A stretch of 64,000 nt of DNA from Prodigiosinella aquatilis (GCA_030388725.1 CP128857.1:496001-560000), one strand, 5' to 3'. Positions 34,393 to 43,614 are shown, numbered from the stretch's first letter. Made by a program: numbers and translations. The notes: generated by a model not told the origin, from the sequence alone.

Positions 34393-35900
34393 GATGGTGT
34401 ACTCCTTGGGGTAGTCAGTACGGCGCATCGAGTGTGGTAATCCTGTAGCGCCTCAATAAGAAACTGGTAGTGCGCCAGCTTGTGCCGATAAGCGCTCTGG
34501 GCGTGATGATCAGGTTCGATCACACTGACCGGATGGCGCAGGTGTGCTTGCGCACTGGCAAAATCCGGATAGGCACCGCTACCGACCAGCGCGGCCAGTG
34601 CTGCACCCAGACAACCGGTTTCTTCCACTTGTGGCCGTTCTACTGGCAGACCACTGACATCGGCGAAGATTTGCATCCACACGTCGGAATGTGCCGGTCC
34701 GCCGGTCACCCGTAGTGTGGTGGCGTGGTTAAAACGTTCGCGCATTCGTTGCAGGTGCGTCATGTGGCTAAAAATCACCCCTTCATAGACTGCCTGTAAC
34801 AGATGTTCTCGCTGGTGGATTGATTGCAGGCCGTAAAACCCGGCAGTCATTTCCAGCCCGGCATTGCTGCCATAGAGAAAGGGAATAAACAGTACGTCAC
34901 TACCTGCTTTGGGCAGGCTGGCAATAGCTCGATTGATTTCATCGAAACCGTTGATACCCCATTGGTGCGTCAGCCACTCCAGATTGGCGGATGAGGTGGG
35001 GCTGGCTTCATGCACGATGTATTGCCCCGGCGTGACATAGCGGCCATAAACATAGGGATGGGGTTCATTACTGAGAATGCTGTCGGTCAGGCCACTGGTC
35101 ACCGCCCAGGTACCCATCACGGCGTTCAACGCCGATTCATCTTTCAGACCCGCGCACAATGCGGTGGAAACCACGTCAAACAGACCGCCGACCACCGGTG
35201 TGCCGGCGACGAGTCCGGTTCGGGTGGCCACGTCGCGGGTGATTTCACCACAGACTTCCGCCGAGCCGACCACTGGCGGCAGGACATCGCTGATTTCCTC
35301 AATACCCAGCCAACGGGCAAGAGTGGGGTGATAACGGCCTTCCTCCATATGGTAGAGATTGGACTCGGAGATATTGGTTTCTTCACAACCTTGTTGACCG
35401 GTGAGGCAAAACCGCAAATAGTCATGGGCCATCATGACGGCGCCAATCTGGTGGTAACGTTCCGGCTGATGCAGCTTGACCCAGCGCAGCAGTGAAACCG
35501 GATGGCCGGTCCACAGTGTCTGGCGGGTCAGCGGATAAAGTTTTCGGGGGATATCATCACGCTGCCAGTTCTGCACAATGGTGATAGCCCGACGATCGGA
35601 CGATAGGATGGCATTTCCCAGTGGTCGCTGTTGTTTATCCAGCAAAAATAATCCCTTGCCTTGCGCTGAGATCCCAATCGCGCGGATCTGATCTCCCGCT
35701 ACCTGATGGTGTTGCAGTACGTCGGCGATGGTTTCTGCGCAGATGGACCATAGTTGGTTCATATCACGTTCCGCCCAGCCGGGATGGTTACTGATGACCG
35801 GCAAGGGGCGGCGGCTAATGCCGCGCTCTTGTCCTTGTTTGTCATACAGTCCGGCTTTCAGGTAAGTGCCGCCGCAGTCGATGCCTAACCAGTAGTCCAT
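34389..35900 (-). CDS. lyxK: L-xylulose / 3-keto-L-gulonate kinase LyxK (YiaP)
   Basis: 503 residues, FGGY carbohydrate kinase. Phosphorylates 3-keto-L-gulonate (and L-xylulose), committing it to decarboxylation. N-terminal phosphate-binding loop WLGIDCGGTYLKAGLYD; conserved ISAQGKGLFLLD, VGGLFDVVSTALCAG (catalytic Asp), VTGGPAHSDVWMQIFADVSG and VEETGCLGAALAA near the C-terminus. It follows the transporter by 5 bp in the same operon. Confidence 0.94.
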   Translation of the reverse strand: MDYWLGIDCGGTYLKAGLYDKQGQERGISRRPLPVISNHPGWAERDMNQLWSICAETIADVLQHHQVAGDQIRAIGISAQGKGLFLLDKQQRPLGNAILSSDRRAITIVQNWQRDDIPRKLYPLTRQTLWTGHPVSLLRWVKLHQPERYHQIGAVMMAHDYLRFCLTGQQGCEETNISESNLYHMEEGRYHPTLARWLGIEEISDVLPPVVGSAEVCGEITRDVATRTGLVAGTPVVGGLFDVVSTALCAGLKDESALNAVMGTWAVTSGLTDSILSNEPHPYVYGRYVTPGQYIVHEASPTSSANLEWLTHQWGINGFDEINRAIASLPKAGSDVLFIPFLYGSNAGLEMTAGFYGLQSIHQREHLLQAVYEGVIFSHMTHLQRMRERFNHATTLRVTGGPAHSDVWMQIFADVSGLPVERPQVEETGCLGAALAALVGSGAYPDFASAQAHLRHPVSVIEPDHHAQSAYRHKLAHYQFLIEALQDYHTRCAVLTTPRSTPS

Positions 35901-35905
35901 GATCG

Positions 35906-37291
35906 TTACCTTGTTTCAGCGCCCTGCGGGTGTGGTTCGCCAATATGTTCAGGAGCAGTGCGTGAAGATGAAGTGGTGGTATGCGGCTGATCGCAGCGAG
36001 CCGGCAGCAGCAGTGCCAGTAGCGCGGCAACTGCCAATGACAGAGCCAGGCAGTAGACACCCGCATCTTTGCTGTAGTAGGTAATCAGCAGGCCAACAGC
36101 ATAGGGGCCGCAGAAGCCACCCAGATTTCCCAGCGCATTGATGACACCGCGTGCTCCCCCGGCCAATTCAGCATTGAATAACCGGGCCGGGATAGTCCAG
36201 AACACCCCGGCAGCGGCTTGCAGGAATACGCCACAGCCCACCAGTGCAGCGTAGGACCACCAGATGTGCTGTTTCAGAACCACGGAAAGGAGCATGCACA
36301 GAGCAAAACCCAGTAAAGGTAGAGAGATGAAAACTTTGCGTTTGCCGGAGCGATCCGAGAGCAACGAGATGGCGTACATTCCCAGCATGGCGCCGACGAA
36401 TGGTAGAATCGCCAACATTCCCACTTTCTCCATGCCGGAGTGTGTCAATCCTTTGAGGATGGTGGGCAGCCACAGGGTGTAGCCGTAAATTCCAGTCTGG
36501 TAGAAGAAGTTCAGCACAATCAATTGCCAGATGATGGGTTCAGACAGCACTGTTCCCAGAGAGGCATTTTTGATGTTGTTGCTGGTGATGGTGTGCTGCT
36601 CTTCTTCCAGTACGCGGATAAGCCAGTTTTTCTCGGCAGGCGTTATCCAACGGGCTTCTTGCGGACGATCGCTGACCGTGAGCATCCACAGTGTCAGTAT
36701 CACGATGGAGAGCAGGCCTTCAATAATGAATAGCCAGCGCCAGTCCAGTGTGGCGATAATCCAGCCTGAAAGCGGGGAAGTCACTATACCGGCAATCGGC
36801 ACGAACATGATGACAATGGCGTTGGCCCGGCCCCGCTCTTTATCGGGGAACCAGTTGCTAATCATGGTCAGTACCACGGGTAACATACCGCCTTCCGCCA
36901 CGCCGAGTGCGAAGCGCAGTGTCAGAAGTTGCCAGGCATGGGTAGCCAGTCCGGTGAGTATGGAAATGATTGCCCAGGCCACCAGCGACCAACCGATAAA
37001 ATTTTTGCCACTACCATGTACTGCGATTTTGCCGCCGGGCACCTGTAAAAACAGATAGCCAATAAAAAAGATACCGCCTGCCAGCCCGGCCATTGACGCG
37101 GTAATGCCTAATTCCTGGTCCATGCCGCCCGGCATAGCGAAGGCGATATTCACGCGGTCCATATAGGAAATAATACAGGTAATCAGAATCGGTGGAATAA
37201 TCCTCAGCCAGCGATGATGAGGAATAGTATTTTGCAGTGTTGTTGCGTTCATATTCATATTACTCCATGCCATGTTATTTTCTTTTATCAA
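35906..37291 (-). CDS. MFS transporter of the diketogulonate operon (YiaX2-like)
   Basis: 461 residues, 12 membrane segments, of the anion:cation symporter family that takes up sugar acids. Motifs: SYMDRVNIAFAMPGGM, QVPGGKIAVHGSGKNFIGWS, RFALGVAEGGMLPVVLTMISNWFP. Klebsiella carries a comparable gene (yiaX2) in its yia operon where E. coli has a TRAP system (yiaMNO), so the likely substrate is 2,3-diketo-L-gulonate or a relative. No YiaX1-like gene is present. The first ATG starts MIKENNMAW; the second (codon 7) is also possible. A 396-bp gap with repeat copy 3 separates it from yiaL. Confidence 0.88.
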   Translation of the reverse strand: MIKENNMAWSNMNMNATTLQNTIPHHRWLRIIPPILITCIISYMDRVNIAFAMPGGMDQELGITASMAGLAGGIFFIGYLFLQVPGGKIAVHGSGKNFIGWSLVAWAIISILTGLATHAWQLLTLRFALGVAEGGMLPVVLTMISNWFPDKERGRANAIVIMFVPIAGIVTSPLSGWIIATLDWRWLFIIEGLLSIVILTLWMLTVSDRPQEARWITPAEKNWLIRVLEEEQHTITSNNIKNASLGTVLSEPIIWQLIVLNFFYQTGIYGYTLWLPTILKGLTHSGMEKVGMLAILPFVGAMLGMYAISLLSDRSGKRKVFISLPLLGFALCMLLSVVLKQHIWWSYAALVGCGVFLQAAAGVFWTIPARLFNAELAGGARGVINALGNLGGFCGPYAVGLLITYYSKDAGVYCLALSLAVAALLALLLPARCDQPHTTTSSSRTAPEHIGEPHPQGAETR

Positions 37292-37408
37292 TACGGAGAT
37301 GCGTTATATTCCCATCTGATGGAAATGAACTGCTATGAAGCTGCCCGGAAATAAAGCAGGGCAAATGAACCTGTGAGCTATGCCCGTTATATTGAAATTT
37401 ATTCTGTA

Positions 37409-37607
37409 TATATTCGTCATCTTTCCAATTGCAGATGTGTTAGCAACGTTTAATTATTCAGACCATCCCTGGGACTCGCCCCATTAGGACCTCTGTCAGT
37501 AGCGCTAAAATATGCTCCCGGCAACTTTTCAGCCGAATAACTTACTCCGGTAAGTTATTAAGGGCTTTTTCTCGCCATACCCTGCATCTTGAAATCTATT
37601 GCACATA
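37409..37607. repeat. ~200-bp inverted-repeat element, copy 3
   Basis: Left TATATTCGTCATCTTTCCAA then TTGCAGATG; right CCTGCATCTTGAAATCTATT then GCACATA. These are the same terminal inverted repeats as copy 1 with some changes. It is placed inside the yia operon, between yiaL and the transporter gene, and is therefore transcribed. Confidence 0.75.
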
Positions 37608-37687
37608 TTTATAAAGCACGGTGAGGTATTGTGCTGGAATATCATCCAGGGCTTCCTTGACCATAAATGCCAGTGAATAATATTGGT

Positions 37688-38164
37688 TTATCCACTGGCA
37701 TTTATTTCTGTCAGGGCTATTTTTACCACTACTTTTCTTATTTCTTGTTCCTGACGATAAATACAGGCCGGGCGATGCACATCCTGCGGGAAAAAAATGG
37801 CGTAATTTCCCGGTCGCATCACCAATAATGATTCGTTTTCCATCGGTCTGTAAAAAATAATATCTCTTTCCTCCAGAAGAGATTCCGCAATGGTGTTTTC
37901 TCCACTGTCGGGGGCGTAACCAATTGTTTCTTCACCGCTGACCAGAAAATGAATATCAAGGTAACGACGATGAACCTCAGGAAAATTCTGTTCTTTAGGT
38001 TGTGTTGTCAGGTCAATAATCTGGGTATACAGTTTGTCGCCATCAATATCGACGCGGCCGGTGGGCAATATCTGAAAGTTCGTGGTGCGTAGAAATGTTA
38101 AACCTCGCACCAGCGCGGTTGGCAATGGAAACGGTGGTGATTGACTAATGTGACCGAATAGCAT
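37688..38164 (-). CDS. yiaL: YiaL (YhcH/YjgK/YiaL family, cupin-like)
   Basis: 158 residues from the ATG at 38164 (MLFGHIS), matching the E. coli start. Beta-barrel protein with EVHRRYLDIHFLVSGEETIG and YAIFFPQDVHRPAC, holding the His/Glu residues expected to bind a metal. Members are thought to act on sugar anomers or isomers; the exact reaction is not established. It lies 20 bp after yiaK. Confidence 0.93.
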   Translation of the reverse strand: MLFGHISQSPPFPLPTALVRGLTFLRTTNFQILPTGRVDIDGDKLYTQIIDLTTQPKEQNFPEVHRRYLDIHFLVSGEETIGYAPDSGENTIAESLLEERDIIFYRPMENESLLVMRPGNYAIFFPQDVHRPACIYRQEQEIRKVVVKIALTEINASG

Positions 38165-38184
38165 TTTCCATTCCTCTGTTACCG

Positions 38185-39183
38185 TTACAGTGCCTGAATT
38201 TTGGCCCACACACTGTCATTTACTTCGATACCGTTGCGACGGTTTTCCGCCTGTAATCGGGTAAACTCATGGCCTGGCAGGCGGATAGCGATATCCGAAT
38301 CGGCTCGTTCAGCGGTTTTTACATACTCGATAATGCGTTTAAGTTTGGCGTCGCGACTTTCACCTGAAATCAGTCGGTCAACTTCGATGGCAATAAAAAT
38401 CTGAGAAACGCCATATTCATCACTGTTTTCCTGGGTTACTTCCGCCACTGAGGCACCATCCGATAGCAGGGTGGCAATCATATCCAGCACGATAGAGAGT
38501 CCCGAGCCTTTCCAGTATCCCATGGGCAGAATGCGACGGTTTTTCTCAATCACGCCGGGTTCCCGGGTCAGCTGCCCATCATCGTCGAATCCGCCATCGA
38601 CTGGCAATCGGCGCCCGGACAGCCGGTTTACTTCCAACATGCCGTAGGAGAACATTGACATCGACATGTCTACCATCGTGATGGGATCGCCAGGAATGGC
38701 GATGATCAATGGGTTGGTGCCGATACGGCACTCTTTGGCTCCCCATGGCGGCATCACGGCAATGGAGTTGGTCCAGCACAGGCCGATGTAGCCTTTTTCC
38801 GCAGCCTGCCAGCCATAGCTGCCACCACGCATCCAGTGATTGGCATTGCGCAGCGCCACCAGTCCGATACCGTGTTGATCGGCTAATGTGGTCGCCCGTT
38901 CCATCATGTGGCGGGCGGTAATATTACCGATAGACCGGTGAGCGTCCCACTGTTCAATGGCACCCAGCGTCAGTCTTCGCTCCGGTATGGCGTCAGCAAT
39001 AATGTCGCCATTATCCAGTTGCTGAATAAAGCGCGGGAAGCGATTAACCCCGTGGGAGTAAACGCCGGATTCGGTGGTCTGAGCGAACATGGTGGCACAC
39101 TCATTGGCAGTGTCAGCTGCGACACCTCTTGCTAACAGTACGCGTTCAAATTCCAGTTTTAACTGCTCAAACGTCAGTTTCAT
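38185..39183 (-). CDS. dlgD: 2,3-diketo-L-gulonate reductase (YiaK/DlgD)
   Basis: 332 residues, same length as in E. coli. Reduces 2,3-diketo-L-gulonate to 3-keto-L-gulonate with NADH. Member of the malate/L-lactate dehydrogenase-2 family: ESGVYSHGVNRFPRFIQQL (catalytic His), NANHWMRGGSYGWQAA, IGTNPLIIAIPG and PMGYWKGSGLSIVLDMIA. First gene of the operon, divergent from yiaJ, with the shared control region at 39184-39519. Confidence 0.95.
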   Translation of the reverse strand: MKLTFEQLKLEFERVLLARGVAADTANECATMFAQTTESGVYSHGVNRFPRFIQQLDNGDIIADAIPERRLTLGAIEQWDAHRSIGNITARHMMERATTLADQHGIGLVALRNANHWMRGGSYGWQAAEKGYIGLCWTNSIAVMPPWGAKECRIGTNPLIIAIPGDPITMVDMSMSMFSYGMLEVNRLSGRRLPVDGGFDDDGQLTREPGVIEKNRRILPMGYWKGSGLSIVLDMIATLLSDGASVAEVTQENSDEYGVSQIFIAIEVDRLISGESRDAKLKRIIEYVKTAERADSDIAIRLPGHEFTRLQAENRRNGIEVNDSVWAKIQAL

Positions 39184-39352
39184 TGGGCTCTCCTGTTACC
39201 CCCGCTGATGGAATAGTCCGTTTTTTATTCTATAAATTCCACTATGTGATATTTAATTTCAAAAATAATACAAGCCTGCATTTCGCAAGTCAAAGCGATA
39301 CGGATTTTTAAAATCAAGTAAAATCAATGCAATAGCAATTTAATATCAGTAA

Positions 39353-39368
39353 TGTGATAGCGGCCACA
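39353..39368. promoter_or_regulatory. Putative CRP site between yiaK and yiaJ
   Basis: TGTGA-TAGCGG-CCACA, one mismatch to TGTGA-N6-TCACA, 170 bp before yiaK and 152 bp before yiaJ. The same gap has a GGAAT-N21-ATTCC inverted pair (39210-39240) next to the yiaK start that could be the YiaJ operator. The gap is AT-rich (39200-39340). Confidence 0.6.
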
Positions 39369-39519
39369 AATTCGGCTCACAGCGACAAGACCGAAGAACG
39401 GCATGTTTGATGTCATGGTTTGACGGATGAAAAGCGGAGATCATGCGTCGCGCGTCGCGTCGCGGAACACTTTGCGCTAACCTATTTGCGTGTCGGAATA
39501 TGTGAGAAGGGAGCGGTTG

Positions 39520-40323
39520 ATGAAAGGTGTCAATTCCAGCAAAGAAAAGCCAACGGGGAGTCAAAGCCTGTTTCGTGGATTCCAGTTGATCGAGATTTTG
39601 AGCAATTATCCTAACGGGTGCCCACTGGCACATCTGGCCGAATTGGCTCAACTGAACAAGAGTACGGTACATCGGTTATTGCAGGGATTACAGGCCAGTG
39701 GTTATGTAACAACGGCACCTGCCGCGGGAAGCTATCGCCTGACGACCAAGTTTATTACTGTCGGGCAGAAATCACTTATTTCGCCAGAGGTTATCCGCCT
39801 TGCCTCCCCCCATCTTGATGCACTGAATGTCATGATCGGTGAAACGGTCAATTTCTCTACCCGAGAGAATGATCATGGCATTCTGATTTATAAGCTGGAA
39901 CCGACGACCGGAATGCTGCGTACTCGAGCTTATATCGGTCAGCATCTGGTGCTGTTCTGCTCGGCGATGGGGAAAATTTATCTGGCGTATGGTCCGCCGG
40001 ACGATGTCCCCGCCTACTGGCTGCGGCATGAAAACGACATCAAGCCATTAACGTGTAATACCATTACTGATCTGGGGCATATGTACCGCGAATTGGCAGC
40101 AATTCGGGCAACTGGCATGGCAATGGATCGGGAAGAGAATGAACTGGGTGTTTCCTGTCTGGCGGTGCCGGTTTTCGATATTCATCAGCGAGTCAACTAT
40201 GCGATATCCATCTCGTTGCCTACGGTCAAATTGCAGCAGTTGGGTGAACAGGCGTTGTTAGTGGCGTTAAAACATACCGCCGAAGCGATTTCCCATGATT
40301 TGGGGCAACTTATTGATGTCTGA
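39520..40323 (+). CDS. yiaJ: IclR-family regulator YiaJ
   Basis: 267 residues from the ATG at 39520, which has GAAGGGAG 7 bp upstream; a GTG at 39490 is less likely. Winged HTH (about 12-70): GFQLIEILSNYPNGCPLAHL, NKSTVHRLLQGLQASGYV. The effector domain matches E. coli YiaJ (ILIYKLEPTTGMLRTRAYIG, AMDREENELGVSCLAVPVFD). YiaJ represses the yia operon and is divergent from it here. Confidence 0.93.
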   Translation: MKGVNSSKEKPTGSQSLFRGFQLIEILSNYPNGCPLAHLAELAQLNKSTVHRLLQGLQASGYVTTAPAAGSYRLTTKFITVGQKSLISPEVIRLASPHLDALNVMIGETVNFSTRENDHGILIYKLEPTTGMLRTRAYIGQHLVLFCSAMGKIYLAYGPPDDVPAYWLRHENDIKPLTCNTITDLGHMYRELAAIRATGMAMDREENELGVSCLAVPVFDIHQRVNYAISISLPTVKLQQLGEQALLVALKHTAEAISHDLGQLIDV

Positions 40324-41185
40324 AAGTCTATCCCCTCCTCGTTGTGCTGATACACCGCCAGAGATTTTACTGCGGGTCAATGACTTGCAGCTTGAGCTGG
40401 CGGAGAGTGGACAACGCCTGCTGCATCAGGTCAGCTTTTCCCTGTCTCGACATGGTTGTGTCGGTATTGTGGGAGAGAGCGGTAGCGGCAAAAGCCTTGT
40501 CTGTCAGGCATTGATGGGCGTGCTGGGGCCGGAATTTATCCGTCGTGGCGACATTTGGCTGGATGGTACTGAACTGCTATCGCTGAATGACGTCGCGATG
40601 CGCCGTCTGTGCGGTCGCATGATCAGCCTGATTCCGCAGCAGCCGATGACGGCTTTTGATCCACTGCAATCGGTCGGCGGGCAGATGGTCGAGACGTTGC
40701 GGGCGCATCTGCCGCTGGATAGGCGCGCCGCCCGCGAACTGGCGCTGGACGCATTGGCACAGGTTCAATTGCGGCAACCACAGCAGATTTACCACCGTTA
40801 CCCTGCCCAGCTTAGCGGCGGCATGTTGCAGCGGATTACTATTGCCATCGCACTGGCGCTGAAACCGACTCTACTGATTGCGGATGAGCCCACCACGGCA
40901 CTGGACAGTGTGACACAGCAGGACATTATGCGGCAGTTTATGGCTATCCGTGAGCAGTGGGGCACCAGCCTGATTTTTGTTTCGCACGATTTGGGGCTGG
41001 TTAGCCGTATCGCCGATAACGTGATGGTGATGCAGTACGGACGAACCGTCGAGCAGGGTTCGGCGGCATCTGTTTTACATCAGCCTTGCCATCCACATAC
41101 CCGACAGCTGGTGGCGTCCCGACAGATGCTGCAACAGCGCTATTCCGCGCTGACAGCGTCTGCACAGGAGAAACACGAATGCTGA
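40316..41185 (+). CDS. ABC transporter ATPase, NikD/DppD type
   Basis: 289 residues. Walker A GESGSGKS, Q-loop PQQPMTAFDP, signature LSGGMLQR, Walker B LLIADEP followed by TTALD, and H-loop FVSHD. Of the peptide/nickel importer family, first of the usual ATPase pair. The ATG overlaps the end of yiaJ by 8 bases. No permease or binding-protein gene is next to it, unlike normal opp/dpp/nik operons. Substrate unknown. Confidence 0.88.
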   Translation: MSESLSPPRCADTPPEILLRVNDLQLELAESGQRLLHQVSFSLSRHGCVGIVGESGSGKSLVCQALMGVLGPEFIRRGDIWLDGTELLSLNDVAMRRLCGRMISLIPQQPMTAFDPLQSVGGQMVETLRAHLPLDRRAARELALDALAQVQLRQPQQIYHRYPAQLSGGMLQRITIAIALALKPTLLIADEPTTALDSVTQQDIMRQFMAIREQWGTSLIFVSHDLGLVSRIADNVMVMQYGRTVEQGSAASVLHQPCHPHTRQLVASRQMLQQRYSALTASAQEKHEC

Positions 41186-41937
41186 TGGAAGTCATGGGAC
41201 TGCATCATCACTATGGGAAGACGCTGATCCTTGATGATGTCTCTTTTCAGGTGAAGGCGGGTGAATGTGTGGGGATAGTGGGTGAGAGCGGCAGTGGAAA
41301 AAGCACCCTGAGCCGTATTTTACTGGGGCTGGAAGCGCCACAGCGTGGCGAGGTAAAACTGGCCGGACAGGTGTTGTACACCGGACGGCGCAGCTGGCGT
41401 CCGGTATCGCTGCCACTGTCCGTGAGTGCGGTGTTTCAGGACTACGCCTCATCCGTCAATCCGGTGATGACCATTGAGCGCATCATCGCCGAACCGTTGC
41501 GATTACAGCGGTTGTGTCCTGATAGAGCGGTGGTGCACTCACAGGTGAATAGGTTGCTGGAGCAAGTCGGCTTATCGGCGTCACTGTGTCAGCGGTTTCC
41601 CCATCAGCTAAGTGGCGGGCAAATGCAGCGTGTATGTATCGCCAGAGCGCTTGCCAGTACGCCACAGTTAATTGTACTGGATGAAGCCGTCAGCGCGCTG
41701 GACATGACGGTACAGGTACAAATTCTGGATTTGCTGGCAGAATTACAGCAGCGGCACGGCTTGACCTATCTGTTCATCAGCCATGATGTGGCCGCCATTA
41801 CCTACTTGTGCCAGCGGGTACTTTTTCTTGCGCAGGGGCGCATTGTCGAGCAGGTAGACGATATTCACGCGTTACATCAGGTTCGTCACCCTATGGCCTG
41901 TCGGTTGCTGGATGCGGTGGTGGGATTGTCTGTATAA
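41179..41937 (+). CDS. ABC transporter ATPase, NikE/DppF type
   Basis: 252 residues from the ATG at 41179, overlapping the first ATPase by 7 bases. Walker A GESGSGKST, FQDYASSVNP (Q-loop), LSGGQMQR, LIVLDEAVSALD and ISHD are complete. It pairs with the preceding protein in a dimer that would power a peptide- or nickel-type importer encoded elsewhere. It could equally be left over from a lost operon, but both genes are intact, which argues for use. Confidence 0.88.
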   Translation: MLMEVMGLHHHYGKTLILDDVSFQVKAGECVGIVGESGSGKSTLSRILLGLEAPQRGEVKLAGQVLYTGRRSWRPVSLPLSVSAVFQDYASSVNPVMTIERIIAEPLRLQRLCPDRAVVHSQVNRLLEQVGLSASLCQRFPHQLSGGQMQRVCIARALASTPQLIVLDEAVSALDMTVQVQILDLLAELQQRHGLTYLFISHDVAAITYLCQRVLFLAQGRIVEQVDDIHALHQVRHPMACRLLDAVVGLSV

Positions 41938-41942
41938 AAGAA

Positions 41943-41964
41943 CCCGTCTGTATGGACAGACGGG
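41943..41964. terminator. Terminator between ABC ATPase and chemoreceptor genes
   Basis: CCCGTCTGT, loop ATGG, ACAGACGGG: a perfect 9-bp stem. On the minus strand it is followed by TTCTTTTA, so it best serves the chemoreceptor gene, but it sits between two convergent genes and may serve both. Confidence 0.8.
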
Positions 41965-41974
41965 CTGGGCCATG

Positions 41975-43555
41975 TTAGCCGATGCGTAACAGGTCATCTT
42001 GTTCCAACTGGAAGAAACGCACGGAGTCCCGCAACTGTTCACCTTGTTCGGTCATTGATTGGGCCGCGGTCGCTGCCTGTTCCACCAGAGCGGCGTTCTG
42101 TTGGGTTACCTGGTCCATTTGATCAATCGCCACACTGATCTCTTTGATGCCGACATGTTGTTCATTGGACGCCATCGAAATTTCAGCCACGATGTCAGTC
42201 ACTTTATTGACGGATTCCACGATATCCGCCATAGCATGACTGGCGTTGTCGGCATGTCGTGAGCCATCGGTGATTTTGTCCACGGTGCCTTCAATCAGCG
42301 CTTTGATCTCTTTGGCTGCGTCGGCGCTTTTCTGCGCCAGTGTTCGCACTTCACCGGCAACTACCGCAAAACCTTTACCTTCGCTTCCGGCGCGGGCCGC
42401 TTCTACGGCCGCATTCAGTGCCAGGATATTGGTCTGAAAAGCAATACCTTCAATCACGGAGATGATGTCGACAATCTTCTGTGAACTGTCGGAAATTTCA
42501 TGCATCCGTTTCAGCATGTCATCTACGATAGAGCCGCCATTGGTCGCGGTTGTTGACGTTCTACGCGCCAATTCGCTGGCCTGACTGGCGTTGTCAGCAT
42601 TGCGTTTCACGGTTTCGGTGATTTGTTGCATGTTGGATGAGGTTTGAACCAACGACGCCGCCTGTTCTTCGGTACGCTGGGATAAATCACTGTTCCCCTG
42701 GGCCATTTCATTGGCCGCCAGCGAAATGGACTCACTGCCGCGTACAATGCCATGAATGATGTGCTTCAACTGCTGGTTCATGTATTTCATGGTCGCCAGC
42801 AGACTGCTTTCGTCACCTGGACGCAGTTTTATCTCGGTGTTCAGATTACCGGCGGCGATCTGTGCCATGATATCCATTGCGTAATACGGTTCTCCCCCCA
42901 ATTGACGCGATAGACTGCGGGCTATAATGGTCGCGATGATGCCGGTGGCGAGCAGTGCCAGCAGTAGCAGGCCCAACATGGAATATTTGGCGGTGTCATA
43001 GGTCTTGTTAGCCTCGACTACGGCCTGTTTGGCGGTACCAACCTCCGCTTCTACCAATTTAGCCAAGTCCTTCATCATCTGGCTGCGATACTTGGAAGAG
43101 ACGGCACCGCTTATTTGTGCTGCTTGCGCTACATCGCCACGGTTGACGGCCTCTATCACCTTGACGTTAACATCGCTGAAATTTTTAAAGTTATCCGCGA
43201 TATGTTGGAAAAGGGCTTGTTTTTCCGGGCTTTTGTCCAGTTTTCCATAACTCGCCTGGGAGGCGAGGAACAGATCCTGATTTTGTAACAGTTCTCGGCG
43301 ATGCCCTTCACGCTCTTCAGGGGTTTTTGAATCAATATACTGTATCTGCTGTAAACGTAGTTCTGAGAGCACTCCTCGCATCTCCAGGCTATAACGCACC
43401 CCTGGTAGGCTGCTGTCGCTATATGCCTTAATACGGTCATTATTCGTGTTGAGCAGGTACAAAGACCCCACACCCAGCAGCAGCATCATGGCGACCAACA
43501 CAGAAAAACCAGACAAGAGTTTGGCGAGCACAGTGAGTTGAGATAATTTTTTCAT
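41975..43555 (-). CDS. Methyl-accepting chemotaxis protein
   Basis: 526 residues from the ATG at 43555 (MKKLSQLTVLAK). Membrane helix 1 (about 8-32), periplasmic four-helix-bundle sensor (about 35-185), helix 2 (about 190-212), HAMP (about 213-265) and a signalling domain with the hairpin tip IVDIISVIEGIAFQTNILALNAAVEAARAG and methylation helices. The C-terminus FFQLEQDDLLRIG lacks the NWETF-type pentapeptide, so it depends on other receptors for efficient CheR docking. Ligand unknown. A sigma-28 promoter precedes it. Confidence 0.93.
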   Translation of the reverse strand: MKKLSQLTVLAKLLSGFSVLVAMMLLLGVGSLYLLNTNNDRIKAYSDSSLPGVRYSLEMRGVLSELRLQQIQYIDSKTPEEREGHRRELLQNQDLFLASQASYGKLDKSPEKQALFQHIADNFKNFSDVNVKVIEAVNRGDVAQAAQISGAVSSKYRSQMMKDLAKLVEAEVGTAKQAVVEANKTYDTAKYSMLGLLLLALLATGIIATIIARSLSRQLGGEPYYAMDIMAQIAAGNLNTEIKLRPGDESSLLATMKYMNQQLKHIIHGIVRGSESISLAANEMAQGNSDLSQRTEEQAASLVQTSSNMQQITETVKRNADNASQASELARRTSTTATNGGSIVDDMLKRMHEISDSSQKIVDIISVIEGIAFQTNILALNAAVEAARAGSEGKGFAVVAGEVRTLAQKSADAAKEIKALIEGTVDKITDGSRHADNASHAMADIVESVNKVTDIVAEISMASNEQHVGIKEISVAIDQMDQVTQQNAALVEQAATAAQSMTEQGEQLRDSVRFFQLEQDDLLRIG

Positions 43556-43587
43556 AAGCACTTCTTTAGTCAAAGAGGGTATTAATA

Positions 43588-43614
43588 TTAACGGCGAAGG
43601 GTGTGGTAACTTTA
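43588..43614 (-). promoter_or_regulatory. FliA (sigma-28) promoter of the chemoreceptor gene
   Basis: Minus strand TAAAGTTA (43614-43607), 11-bp spacer, GCCGTTAA (43595-43588); the consensus is TAAAGTTT-N11-GCCGATAA, so only two mismatches. It lies 33 bp before the start codon. The 270 bp behind it, up to rhaM, is AT-rich and holds no gene. Confidence 0.8.
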
